Below are positions 32,699 through 44,042 of a stretch of 64,000 nucleotides of DNA, in pieces. The translations under genes and the position numbers were made by a program. The stretch covers positions 1,407,346-1,471,345 of the forward strand of contig PSQN01000016.1 of the NCBI GenBank assembly GCA_002989075.1, in the 5' to 3' direction. Origin of the DNA: Arthonia radiata (lineage: Eukaryota > Ascomycota > Arthoniomycetes > Arthoniales > Arthoniaceae). Each line of letters begins with the position of its first letter. The stretch's first letter is position 1. The notes beneath the pieces were generated by a model, which was not told the origin of the DNA, did not search any database, and saw only the letters and a list, made by a program, of their open reading frames with translations.

Positions 32699-34647
32699 AT
32701 GGCATTTGAGCCACTGCTGAAAGTTAGCCGTCCGGTTGCCGCGTGCCAAAGATGTCGAACTGCAAAGACAAAGTGCGATGGCAAGCTGCCTGCTTGCTCC
32801 TCGTGTGAGTCTATGTTGATCACTCATGGCAATCCCTTGGTATGGAGCTAAAATCGAACAGGTGAGAGGGTAGGAAAGGCCTCCGAATGCATCAGCACCA
32901 ACGATCAATTTGCCAGAGGCAAAGAGAGGAGCTACCCGGCTTTCCTCGAGTCTAAGATCATTAAGCTTCGTGCAAGACTGGCCGAAGCCGAAAAGGCATA
33001 CGGCGCTCGCAACCCTGCGGCAAACAGTCTCAGTACTCCACCACCTACATCTTATGCCAACGGCAACCATGACTCAGCTCCAGGAGAGCGGATTGAGGCA
33101 CCTCCGAATCGCAAGAAAGAGAACAGTGAAATTGACGATCTGGTGTCAAATTTCGGACTATTGTGAGCGCGAGAATCTACCAGCGCGCTGGCTCAACTAA
33201 TGCATTCTGATCTTAGGTCCGTGAACGCGGCAGCGCGGGATTATCAGGGCTTCTCGTCGCTCATGTCTGTTGCTCGCGTGTCAATGTGGGCTATCACACG
33301 ACACAACCGTATCGACTCGACGCTCATCCCATTGCCATCACGCGCTCAAGCCATGGCGCTCGGTCAGCAATACCTCGTCAACATCTTCCTCGTACTACCC
33401 GTTATTGAGAAATCCACATTCTTTGCGTCATTGGAGGCTGTGTACATGGGTTATGCCCTGCCGTACAACCATTTCGTCTTGCGCATGGTCATTGCGACTT
33501 CCTTTATCATGCGCTCGGAATCATTTGGGGATGACTATTACGAGCTTGGCGGAAGCCATGCAATGGCAGCAATGCACTATGTCGAGGACGCATTTCGGCC
33601 TGATAATATCTCCAGTATTCAAGCGATGCTACTACTAGTTGAATATTCTCGTTACGATCCTCGACGATTTGACAATTGGATTTTAGTGGGCGCTGTTGCG
33701 AGAGCAACAGTAGACTTAGGTCTTCACCAAGATCCACCCAAACAAGCACAGACTTCGCGCTCGCACCTTGAAGCTCGCAGACGCGTATTCATGTGTGTCT
33801 ACTCGATGGATCGGTAAGTAGCCTTGGGATTCATTGGCAGACCAGGTCGCTGACCGTGTGCAGACTCACAAGCGTTGCTTTCCAGAAAGCACTATCTTTC
33901 AGTGATGCGTCTTGCAATGTCGATATTGCCGCATCGCTTCTTGACACACAACTTCCCAACGCTCCACCAGAGGCTTCTGTGTGGATGAAACCATACGAGT
34001 ACGGCTGGCGCCACTTTGAGATCCGTCGTACCCAATCTACCATCTGGCAAGACCTGCATCAAAGTGGGCGAACACCGATGCGAGACCCGTATGCTTACGT
34101 ATGGGAGAAATGGCACGAAGCACATCAATGGTTCGAAGATCTTCCTCCGTCTCGCCCTCGTCCTCTCTACGATCTCACGAAGCTTGAGATGTTTGCCACT
34201 GTCATCCAGCTTTTGCAGCCATCGCCGAAGATTCCGGTCATCTCAGAACTTGCGCAAAGCTTTTTATTCGAGTACTGCATTGAATACTGCCACGGTATCG
34301 GCGTTGCTATTGATGACAAGATCAACTTTGCAAGCTTATCGTACACGTCTGGAATCAGGATCCGAAGGATAAGCAGTATCTTCGTGCAGAACTTCAAAGC
34401 TCATCGAGATTGGCTCCTGAGAGGCGCCATCCCCAGAAGTGACCCACACACCAAAGGCACCAAAGCTCCGCCCAACTATCCTTACCCAGCTAGAAGCAAT
34501 AATGCTGAACGAACGTTGAACTTCATATACAAGATGATCAGCGTGCTTGACTATCTCGGACAGAGGTTCGGTATCCCGTATTGGAAAGAAGAGTTCTGCC
34601 TCGAATCGCAACCTATTGCAGACTTCTTGTCTATCCCACGCGGCTGA
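32699..34647 (+). CDS. Zn2Cys6 transcription factor with fungal TF middle domain
   Basis: Exons 32699-32804, 32862-33162, 33217-33813 and 33864-34647 sum to 596 codons in phase. The zinc cluster is ACQRCRTAKTKCDGKLPACS, with Cys16, 19, 26, 33, 36 and 45; the first intron interrupts the codon of Cys36. The linker KGERS-like segment (GKERSYPAFLESKIIKLRAR) is a common follow-on in this subgroup. The middle domain starts around YLVNIFLVLPVIEKSTFF and includes AMLLLVEYSRYDPRRFDNW, ARATVDLGLHQDPPK and EARRRVFMCVYSMDR. The protein ends soon after the domain, without a long activation tail. DNA target unknown. Confidence 0.88.
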
Positions 34648-35344
34648 AAGATGCCACTGTCAACCGTACATGCAGATAACGATACTATACTCTCGAATTT
34701 CTGACCTAATCAGCGGACGCATGCTGGAAAAGGTGTCGTTGCGAATGATGGCCATGACCACGCGCGGATACTGTTTCGTGAGAGCAGAAGTGGGATGCGA
34801 GTTGACGTGTACTATTTGCTTGCTAGGTCATCCGCAGGCATTCGGCCACGTCAAGTGGTCAAGAGGTTACTGACGCTTCACTCGGAGAAGAGGTTTCCAA
34901 AAAGCTGATCGATCATGATATAGACGATACTAACAATGAACGAGATGAACCACACTTTGCTTTCCCTACGACCTCTGTACTAGACCCTGCCTCCTGTGCT
35001 TCCATCATGCGATATTGATCGTCTCAGATGAGTTGCCGGGCCAATTATGATTAGAAGAGCCTTCGTATGATACCAAAATTGTTTTCATGTCCACAGATGC
35101 CGGCCATGCCAGCTCTTTGCTGATACGTGACCATCCAGAAGACATTACTACTCATGCGTGCGTGCTCGACAGCTTGGAAATTGTTCGGATCATATCGACA
35201 ACCTGCATACGCGAGACGTGTCCAAAACGCGTTGCGTGTCCCTTTGCGCCATATCGGCCTGCCAAGTCCCTTTTCGGTGTAGCAATTTGGCAGCACTCTA
35301 TTGCTTTCGCATTTACTCTCCAAATTCTTCCGAGCTTCTCAAGA
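34648..35344. other. Intergenic
   Basis: No supported gene; it contains the EMC5 promoter. Open frames on both strands around 35051-35400 are mutually overlapping and lack family similarity. Confidence 0.45.
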
Positions 35345-35858
35345 ATGGGCGTAGGCAATGTCGCATCGACCGTCCTTGGTGGCATCCTCCTAGCCCACGC
35401 GTAAGCATTTGACTGACTTCAACCCCTCCCGCATCTAACTCAGCAACAGCATCTACTCCGCCTACGAGCATTCTCTCCTCACATCACGCGCATCCCTCTC
35501 ATCCTCCTCATCAGGCGCAAAACGCCTCATCATCCCCACCGACATCGTCATCGAAACACTCATCGGCACCCTCTTTCTCCTGGTGTCCATCGTCTTCAAT
35601 TCGGCCACATTGCGACCGATACACTGGGCGGAATGGGCAGGCAAAATCGAGCGAGAAGGCTGGGATCCGAATCCATTGCCAGGTGAGGAGGACAGGCTCA
35701 ATAAAGGAAGAGGTGCGACGGGCAATCCGTATAGGATGTTGGAGGAGCGGAGAGGATTCTGGGATGTGAGGAAGGCGAGGAGAGAGTTTGCGGATTGGGT
35801 GAAGAGCGAGGGGAAGGGTGAGCGGAATATTGAGCCTAGTCTGCAGGTAGATTCGTGA
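35345..35858 (+). CDS. EMC5: ER membrane protein complex subunit 5 (EMC5/MMGT)
   Basis: Exon 1 is 35345-35400 and exon 2 is 35450-35858 (154 residues). The first helix STVLGGILLAHA runs across the splice into the family motif YSAYEHSLL. The second helix (IVIETLIGTLFLLVSIVF) is followed by LRPIHWAEWAGKIEREG and the fungal C-terminal motif RMLEERRGFWDVRKARREFADW. EMC5 is a two-helix core subunit of the ER insertase complex that places weakly hydrophobic and tail-anchored helices in the membrane; it was earlier named membrane magnesium transporter. Length and topology match fungal members. Confidence 0.9.
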
Positions 35859-36453
35859 GATCTCATCGACTAGTGGAGCTTGTTTGTGGAGCGCAATCCG
35901 CGAGACGCAACATCGAAGCGTGGACTGTGAAGAATCGGACTGGAGTCTTGAGCTCCAGCAAACACCAGATCAGCTCGGAGCAGGTTTCAGCGAAGAAAGA
36001 TCACAAGAAGCGAATGCACCATTGCCCAAACCTCGCTTGAGACAGATCGTCAGCATTTCCCGAGGCCAATGCGGCAACATGAAACTCGAAAGCCTCGCAG
36101 TCCGAGAGCAGATGGACAGGACAAGACGCTGAACAAGTGATCGCCATGGGGTATGCGCCGGCGCAAAGATAGTGTCAAACGTACAATTGCAAGGTCAACT
36201 GTACATTAAGTCTACTCCATGGGTAGGCGAAAACGTCTGCGGACGCAGAGGTAGTATTTGCGAAAAGCCAGTCAGAAAACGAGTGATGATACTCATTCAT
36301 TCTACTCTTTTGCGGTGACCGTGGATCACTAGGCACCCACCGTTTCCTCCTCACCGCTCGACTCTGACAGAACGTCTCTTCCTCCAATGTCCACTTCCTT
36401 TCGAATGCTTTACTCGTCGTCCGTCAGCGTGATACTGCTTACCGTTAGCTGAG
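35859..36453. other. Intergenic, upstream of MSH5
   Basis: No gene recognised. It contains the 3' end of the EMC5 transcript and the MSH5 promoter. Confidence 0.45.
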
Positions 36454-39400
36454 ATGCCTCGGGCATCATCATCTTCATCCTCCACAGCGGGAAGACTTCC
36501 ACGTCAACGCGCCGTTGGCTCGCAAGCTGCCTCATCACGCTCGTCTGGCTCGAACCGCAGAGGGAGACCACGATTCCGCGGCTACCGGACGCCACGAGGT
36601 GGCGCCGTTTCTTCACGCAGTTCCCTTGGCAGCAATTCGGGTCGAGGCAGGGCCAACGTTTCTTCCACACCGCTTCGGCACCGTGCTACTGGGGCCTCCA
36701 GCCAGCCACTTCCTGGACATGATGCCAGGTTTTCCAGCTCAAGGCCGGATGATGCAGAAGACGATCCTCTTGAAGAGACGGTTATGGCACTGCAGATGCG
36801 CAAAGACACCATCGGCTGTGCGTATTATGTCGCCCGAGATGAGATACTCTACCTGATGGAAGACATCCAACTGGGGACCTTGGACTTGGTCTCACAATTA
36901 CGCCTCTTTGTTCAGCCCTCCACCGTCATCCTATCGAACCGCGAGCACGATGACACAGTCAGGATATTCGATCCCAACTTCAGTAGCGAACACGCAGACT
37001 CCGCGTCTGATCCGTTCAGTTTACCATTCAGCCTGGACTTTCGCTCACCGATGGAATTCGACTACGAAGCCGCAAAGGTCAAGCTCATCAATTTGCAGAT
37101 CGGAGCTTTTGCAGGCCCACGGGTGACATTATCTGTCCCAGGCGATGAGGGCGGCTTCGATGATCAAGATGAGATGGGACATCAGGCGAGGATGATGCGG
37201 CTCTCTGCGCTTGTGTCTACTGATGGACATGTCTCGGTACGTCTAGCTTTGCATTCGTTGGGCTACTGGCTGATCTTGTAGGTTGGCTGCGCAGGTGCAC
37301 TCGTTGCATACCTGCAGCGTCGGCGTGCAGCTGCATACTTGCCAGGCGACCCGGCTGCCAACGAGCTCTTCCGCATCTCAACTGTGAGCATGTTCACGCT
37401 CAAAGGCTACATGTACGACGCGTTCGGATATGGTGGCCTTGCACAAGCTGACGATCGGCAAGGTTTGTCAACGTTGATACCGTGCTTTCCCTGCAGATCT
37501 TGCAGTCCGAGTCCCACCCATCCGCACACAATCAAGGACCAACGAAGTCCTCATCCGGAGCGAAGGAAGGCCTGTCAGTGTTTGGCTTATTCCAACGCCT
37601 CGCCAGAAGCCCGCAGGGTCGCATCTCACTGAAGCAGTTGTTCCTCCGTCCCATTGTGGATATCATCCGCCTCAACGAACGCTTGGATGCTGTCGGTACA
37701 TTCGCGCGGCCTGAAAGCAGCGCCGTCTTGAACTCATTGAGCACTCATATGGGCAGCATCAAGTACGTCAAGAGCCTGATTGCAAATCTGCGTAAGGGTG
37801 CATCTGGAGGATCAGGACAAGCAGGTAGGATAGCGAACAGAATCTGGTCGGGCTTGCAGAAATTCGCGTTTCACTCCATCGAGATCTACAGCAGGCTTGG
37901 TGAGGTTGTCGGCATCGAGCACCTGACCATATCAGGGAGCTTTGCCAACCGGTTCGCCATGCAGGACATCGCTGAGGTGGGTCGGAGGATTAGTGAGACT
38001 ATTGACTTTGAATCCTCAGTCGAACAGCTCCGCACTGCTGTTCGCCAAGGCGTGGACGGGGAGCTTGATCGCCGCAAGCACATGTACCAAGGCATTGACG
38101 ACTTGCTGTCCAAGGTCGCGCAAGAGCTAAGAAACGATATTCCGCTGGGTCTACCCCAAGAATTGAAAGCCGTCTATCTCCCGCAGATCGGGTTCCTGAT
38201 CGTGCTGCCAAAGGACGCAGAGGCAGGCACTGCTCTGTATGAGGGCGTGGACGGTGATAATTGGGAGAAGATGTTTGCCAGTGACGACTTGGTCTATTAC
38301 AAGGATGACAAAATGCGAGGTATGGATCTCCACTTTGGCGACCTATACACAGAGATCTGTGATCGAGAGATTGAGATCATGCATGAGCTGGCACTCGATG
38401 TGCTTCGATTCGAGGAGTCTTTGCTTATGGCGTCTGACGCCTGCGCCGAGTTGGATTGCCTTCTGGCGTTGGCTGAAGGAGCAAAGAGGTACAATCTGGT
38501 CCGCCCAAGAATGACCGACGACAACGTGTTACAGATCGAAGGCGGCCGCCATCTGTTGCAGGAACTGACGGTGCCGTCCTTCGTTCCCAACGACACGTAC
38601 CTTGCAAGCAGCTCTGATAACTCCACAAGTCTTAGTCGATCAAGAACCGACTCATACTTCAGCAGCTCGCCCCCTCAGCCTGATGGCCCGTCGATGCTCT
38701 TGTTGACCGGTCCGAACTTCTCAGGCAAGAGTGTCTACCTAAAGCAAGTTGCGATTATCACGTACATGGCTCACATCGGCTGCTTTGTGCCAGCCTCCAA
38801 AGCTTCTATCGGCATCACCGACAAGATCTTGTTACGCATTGCGACCCGCGAGTCGGTATCCCGATCCCAATCCGCCTTCATGGTGGACCTGCAGCAGGTC
38901 AGCGTCGCGCTCAACTTAGCCACCAGTCGCAGTCTTGTCGTGATCGACGAGTTCGGTAAAGGCACAGCAGCCACTGATGGCGCAGGTCTCGCAGCAGGTT
39001 TGCTCGAGCATCTTGCCTACCTGGAAGATGGCAAGCGACCCAAAGTGCTTGCCGCCACGCACTTCCACGAGATCTTCGAGACGGGCCTTTTCAGGGCTAA
39101 TGACAACATCTTATTTGGGCACATGGAAATACGGCTTGATGACGAGAGTGCTGATGCTAGACAGCATGTCACGTATCTGTACAACTTGCGCGCTGGCCTC
39201 AGCTCAGCCAGCTTCGGCACGGTCTGCGCAGCGATGAACGGTGTTGCGGGCGAGATCGTTCGACGTGCAGAGAAGCTGGCACTGCTCTTAACAAGAGGTG
39301 AAGATCTCGTGGTAGCTTGCGCCACGTTGAGTGAGAGCGAAGCTCTGGACCTGGCGGAAGCTGAACGTGCCGCCCGCGAGTTCCTGGCGCGTGACATTCA

Positions 39401-39485
39401 AGGCGAGCCTCGCGTTCTGCTCGAAGATGTCATGAACGCGCTGTCAGAAGATGCCGAGGAGCTATCCGATGAACACGTAGTCTGA
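36454..39485 (+). CDS. MSH5: Meiotic MutS homologue MSH5
   Basis: Exons 36454-37236, 37282-37412 and 37463-39485 (978 residues, exact phase). The N-terminal 100 residues are Ser/Arg-rich and disordered. The MutS connector and lever regions follow (IGCAYYVARDEILYLMEDI; MFTLKGYM/FVNVDTVLSLQILQSESHP across the second intron; LKQLFLRPIVDIIRLNERLD). The C-terminal ATPase has the Walker A TGPNFSGKSVYLKQ (about residue 719), FVPASKASIGITDKILLRI, SRSQSAFMVDLQQV, Walker B VVIDEFGKGT (about residue 796) and VLAATHFHEIFE. There is no N-terminal mismatch-recognition domain, as expected. With MSH4 it forms the MutSgamma clamp that stabilises Holliday-junction intermediates in meiotic crossover. An intact copy fits a sexual or cryptically sexual species. 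Confidence 0.95.
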
Positions 39486-39645
39486 AGGAATGATGAAGAG
39501 GACGATTCATCGTGTGGAATGTGGCGGTACTCCACGACTAGCCACGCCAGTTTTCATGATTTAAACATCTGCAGACGTCGCTGCGAGTCCAGTAGCGATC
39601 TGTTTGCAGTCATAGGCTTGATACTTATTTACAATCCCAATCGAG
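39486..39645. other. Short intergenic segment
   Basis: The MSH5 3' flank and the promoter of the next small gene. Confidence 0.4.
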
Positions 39646-40203
39646 ATGGCGTCAGTACTCTATATGTTCAACATGCTTCCAGTCGCTCTGCTTCTCTTCA
39701 CCACCCAGATCCGAGCCTTTTCGCAAGTAAACGAAGCTGTTACTACAGTAGAGCGACCTGTCATACGCACAACGACGCACACCGCAAGCCATACTACCCA
39801 TACCAGTAGACACACCTCGCGTCACTCATCCAGCAACAGTGGCCTCCTGCAGCCCTTTCTCTCGGCCGCAGAACCCTCTCCCACGCAACCCGTCATCACC
39901 ACGACTGCGGCTCCGAATGTAGCTGTCGATTGCCACGAGCGTTGACTGCGTGTGCCGATGCCATCAATCTGTGCGGCATGCGCTATGGTGTAAGCTTACA
40001 GTCCTGTCTCCCAGTCACAATAAGCCTGCGCTCAGACCGATGCTCACGCTGAACAGGGCTGCTACGATGTCTGCGAAGGACCATTCACAGCGCAGTTTAT
40101 ACCGCCACCATGCAACTCCGCGAGCGTATCCGAGGTGATGCAGAGCTTGGGGTTGGGACGGCGCGCTGAGCCTGTTAGTACCTGGTGGGTGGGTAGAGGT
40201 TGA
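39646..40203 (+). CDS. Small Cys-rich secreted protein (model incomplete)
   Basis: The ATG at 39646 opens a frame with a clear signal peptide (MLPVALLLFTTQIRAF) and a Thr/Ser/His-rich segment up to about 39940. Downstream, in another frame, lies a cysteine-rich module: TACADAINLCGMRYG up to 39989, a consensus intron 39990-40056, then GCYDVCEGPFTAQFIPPPC to the stop at 40201-40203. The pattern of spaced Cys with INxCGxxYGGCYD is common in small secreted fungal proteins of unknown role. I could not find a splice pair that joins the signal-peptide frame to the Cys module, so either a small indel breaks the gene or an intron is non-canonical. Confidence 0.45.
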
Positions 40204-41965
40204 TGGAGACGACGCCGGGTTTTTGGTATTTGGACTGGCCAGGATAGTATTCAAGATTGAAGGTCAAAGGGGGCTTGTGCGCTCAAGCTGTAATCAGATT
40301 TCAGGGAGTGAACATTTTGACAGTAGATTCAAGAAGAGATGCCAGCCAGTGGATATGAAGCCTGGAACGCGTGGTTGGGCTTGGACGCGCTAGATGATAG
40401 TATCACGAAGCACCAGATGCGGCAAGTGTTCACCGCTTCTTCTTCTGCAGCCTCCCGATGGATCTTCCCTCGCATCTTCTCCGTCTTGCTGCAGCTCCGG
40501 TCTCATCCTGAGCCTTGGTTGGCGTCTCATCTTAATTCCAAGCTGTCAGAAAGAGCGGTGCAGCCCGTGGCTTACCGCAACTATGACCAAGCCATCTCCG
40601 CGATTGAGCCACAGCTGTCCCAGTGATCGCGTCCAGATCTCGAATGTGGTGGAATGCGTCACCAGATGGAAGACAGCCCCGGTTGCTGTCAAACGTTGCC
40701 AGCACAGCATACCCGAGGCGAGCAATCACCACCACCGATGCGTGCGTGAAACTGGCCTTTAAGCGCGGACGGGCTCTCTGTGCTTGCTAACGGACAACGC
40801 AGCCAGTCTCTAGCTGCATATCCTCTTCCGTTCGCCGAGCCCTATGATCACTCTCCGACCACGCCCTCAAAACAACCTCCAGACCGTATATTTCACTCTT
40901 GGCTCTTCATTCTTCCATCTCTCCCGTCGTCATTGTATCAAAGTGTTTTGTCTTTCTGGGAGGTCGTCTGCTTGTTGCATCTCACTCATCTCATTTCCCC
41001 TGCACCGACCAGGAACGAGGTGCATACCGCCCCTGCAGGTTTGCTGCGAGTTGCCGCCGCCCTAGCGCTTCAAAACACACACAATCTCAGACCACTCGCT
41101 TTTCGCGTGTCCAAACAATCTCTTCCGTTTGACTTCACCAGCATCCCACATTGATTGGCTCCGGCTGGCCTTCCCTACTACGTGCGCGCATCTTCCACCT
41201 GGGTCGTCACACTCGACTTCCCTAATCTGTGCACTGCTTAATCGACACAGGCCCTCTTATACACAGCTATAAGCCTGTGGAGCCCCTTGCCTAGGTAAGC
41301 TAATATCCGTGTCGGGACCTGGTCGGTGTCGCACTACATCCGTTCGAGAACGGTTTGATCGGCGTCAAACGATAATTGAGGAGATCTTATAGACTTGGAA
41401 CACTGATAGGGCGTGTTAGGAACTGTACTACGACGCGACGCATTCACCTATAGCCGACCTCGCGCTGGCTTGCGTGATCACGCCTGCTGCCATTGCGGTG
41501 TGGGATGACGCTTGTGGGTGCATGAAGACAGAAGCATTTCAGATATAGAGCTTTGGGATCACAACACGCGTCGTTGGCTAGATTATGAGCCTTCAACATG
41601 CCGGTGAGTGCACGCTCGCTTGCTTGGTTTTCGTTTGGGCGTGGAAAGGAATAGCAGGCGTTGCTCGTTTGTCGTTTGTGCTTGAGACACTTTCGCGTTT
41701 GCCTGACACCTTCCACCCGGATGCGGAAGGACTTGAGATGAGAACAATACGTTGTCCAAGCAACGACTTCATGGACATCACGCGACGTTTACGAGACCGC
41801 TCATCTGCTGACACCATTGCAGTTGCGCAGCTTTGATCGCCCAAAGGCGGTCAGAACGCGTACGGCTATACCTCCCTCATTGGGAGTCTAGCTCTCACTC
41901 TATCGATATCTCAACCTCGCTTTGGCTGGCTATCTTCGTCGTCGTGTCACTAAGTCCACCCGTCA
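40204..41965. other. Intergenic, 1.8 kb
   Basis: The plus frame 40339-40626 (95 codons, AAWIFPRIFSVLLQLRS-like amphipathic stretch) has no known domain and is not called. CT-rich tracts near 40840-41200 and 41860-41960 fit the upstream region of the 14-3-3-like gene. Confidence 0.45.
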
Positions 41966-43603
41966 ATGGCAACACACGATGTGGACCGCAAGATCCTCAG
42001 CGGTCTTGCGCGGGATGTCAACCCCGTCACTCCCCCGCTCGCCGGTGCACTGTATCAAATCCTTGGCCTCTCCAAGATGCTGTCTCGCCGGCTCTTGCGT
42101 GCACGCGGTCTCCGTCGCCTCGAACCTACCAACGACAAGTCGATGAAGCTCTATCACCACATCATCTGGATGGCACGCGAGGGTCTCAAAATCAACGAAG
42201 AGATCATGGCTGAGCACTTAGACGTCAAGCCGTATCCGGTGGAGTACAAGATCTTCGCACACAAGCTCCGTGCATCCTTCTACCATATCTTCTGTCTCTT
42301 CCACAACAAACCCTCAGTCTCCCCCCTCAACCCCGCCGGCAGTCCAACCCCAGGCGTCCAAGTCCCCACCGTTCTCCTCCCCGTACTAGGCAACCGTCAA
42401 ACCCGCTTCCGCTCCACGCCACCCAGCAAAAGCCAAGACCCCAACGACCCTTCGCCGCCCAACCGCGCACCTCCCAGCGGCATCCGCGACTCCATCCTCT
42501 CCGACACATCCAACATCACCAACCCCTTCGGTTCCATCTCCGGCATCTCCCCTCCTCCAGGCCTCCCCGGCCGCGACCCCTCCCAAGCACCCGACCCCGC
42601 CGCCTTCCTCCTGCCCAGCACGAACTTCATCCCCCTCACCATCGCGTCCTTCGAATCGGCCACCGCCCTCGCCGCGCAATCTCTCTCTGGCTCCTCACCG
42701 CTGCGTCTATCCATCGCCCTCGAGAACTCCGCCTTCAAATGGGACTGCCTCCACGACCACGACGCCTCCCGCCGCCTCGCCTCACAGACGATCCGCGGCG
42801 TCTACAACGCTCAGGAAGGCATGGACGACAACGAGTTCGACGACGCCGCCATCCTCGTCGGCACCCTTGGCCGCATGATGCGCCGTAAGAGCGAGGACCG
42901 CACGCCCCGCTTCGCGCCGGAAACGCCAGAGGGTTCCTCGCCGGGCAGTGTGGCGAGTCTATCTGGTGAGCGCGCGCAACGTGAAGCTCCGCCGCCGGTC
43001 CCGCCGGTCCCACAGATCTCAGACCGCGAACGACAAGCCCTTCAAGCGGAAGTGCGTCAGGAGCAGGAAAAAGCGCGACGTGAGACTGAGAGGCCGACTT
43101 CGCCGAGAAGGCCAGTGACGGCGCAGCAAGTCACGCGTGACCGCCCGCGCCCTGTGACGAGGGAATTAGTACCGGAGCGGACGTCTTCGCTGCAGCCTAC
43201 AGCTACGGATCCGCTGCCACCGCGCTCTTCATCGCTTCAACCTGCACCTAACCCCCAGCGAGATAGGGAGCGCATCCTCCCACAACCGACCGCCGAACTC
43301 GCTCCTCCATCCCGACCCTCAACAGCCGGCTCCGAAAAACCGCTTCCAGAACTGCCAAGAGATGCCAATTTTCTCATCCCACGACGGCCGGTGGGCACGC
43401 CGCCGAGCGTGGTATCGACGAGCAGGCCGCAGACGGCGACGGGCGAAGTGGACGAGGAGACGACGCCGACGCAGGAGCGTGTGGGGGCGTTTCCGGCGAG
43501 TCCGCCTGAGGCGCGGGTGGGCAAGAGGAAGAACGATGATACTGGAAGTGCGAGTGGCGGTGGGGGCAGTCGTATTCCGCGGCTGAGGGTGAGGAATCCA
43601 TGA
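41966..43603 (+). CDS. 14-3-3-like domain protein
   Basis: A single exon of 545 codons from ATG 41966. Residues 1-115 are helical (ATHDVDRKILSGLARDV, LYQILGLSKMLSRRLLRARG, LYHHIIWMAREGLKINEEIM, KLRASFYHIFCLFHN). A Pro-rich linker follows, then FLLPSTNFIPLTIASFESA, LRLSIALENSAFKWDCLHD, RRLASQTIRGVYNAQEGMDD and ILVGTLGRMMRR. The last two resemble the C-terminal helices of 14-3-3 proteins, whose relatives in filamentous fungi carry this long linker. The C-terminal 230 residues are disordered, Pro/Arg/Ser-rich with polyproline PPPVPPVP. It is not one of the canonical 14-3-3 proteins; phosphopeptide binding is an inference. Confidence 0.7.
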   Translation: MATHDVDRKILSGLARDVNPVTPPLAGALYQILGLSKMLSRRLLRARGLRRLEPTNDKSMKLYHHIIWMAREGLKINEEIMAEHLDVKPYPVEYKIFAHKLRASFYHIFCLFHNKPSVSPLNPAGSPTPGVQVPTVLLPVLGNRQTRFRSTPPSKSQDPNDPSPPNRAPPSGIRDSILSDTSNITNPFGSISGISPPPGLPGRDPSQAPDPAAFLLPSTNFIPLTIASFESATALAAQSLSGSSPLRLSIALENSAFKWDCLHDHDASRRLASQTIRGVYNAQEGMDDNEFDDAAILVGTLGRMMRRKSEDRTPRFAPETPEGSSPGSVASLSGERAQREAPPPVPPVPQISDRERQALQAEVRQEQEKARRETERPTSPRRPVTAQQVTRDRPRPVTRELVPERTSSLQPTATDPLPPRSSSLQPAPNPQRDRERILPQPTAELAPPSRPSTAGSEKPLPELPRDANFLIPRRPVGTPPSVVSTSRPQTATGEVDEETTPTQERVGAFPASPPEARVGKRKNDDTGSASGGGGSRIPRLRVRNP

Positions 43604-44042
43604 AGGTTGTCAGGAGAGGTGAGTGGGATGAAGGAAGTCGTATTAGGAGAACGAGAGCAAAGTTTCTGAGGGGACGAACGAGTAAAGAAAGAGGGCGGAA
43701 ACAGATAGTGTAGCAGTGTCATTAGCTGAGCGAGCGTTTCAGCGCGGCGTTCCGGAGGTAGCTTTACTTTCGACGAGCTGGCGGACGTCAGATTATGTGT
43801 ATATGTGTGTAATGTGGAATGGATTGAGAAGAGTCATCGCTCTCTTGCAGGTTTTCCATTGTTTCCGCGATCGCATATAGAACGTCGTGTCTAGTGGCAT
43901 CCGCGGGTCCTTCGCAGTCGTATGGCCATCTACGCTACTGCATGCGTCTATGAGCAGGTCATCCCGCCCTCATCTATGCTCCATGGGCTTGACCTCAACG
44001 ATGCCAGCAACCATTCTCTGTTCACACTGTCACATAGATGCA
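43604..44042. other. Intergenic between convergent genes
   Basis: 3' flanks of the 14-3-3-like gene and of the Myb-like gene; nothing coding seen. Confidence 0.45.
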
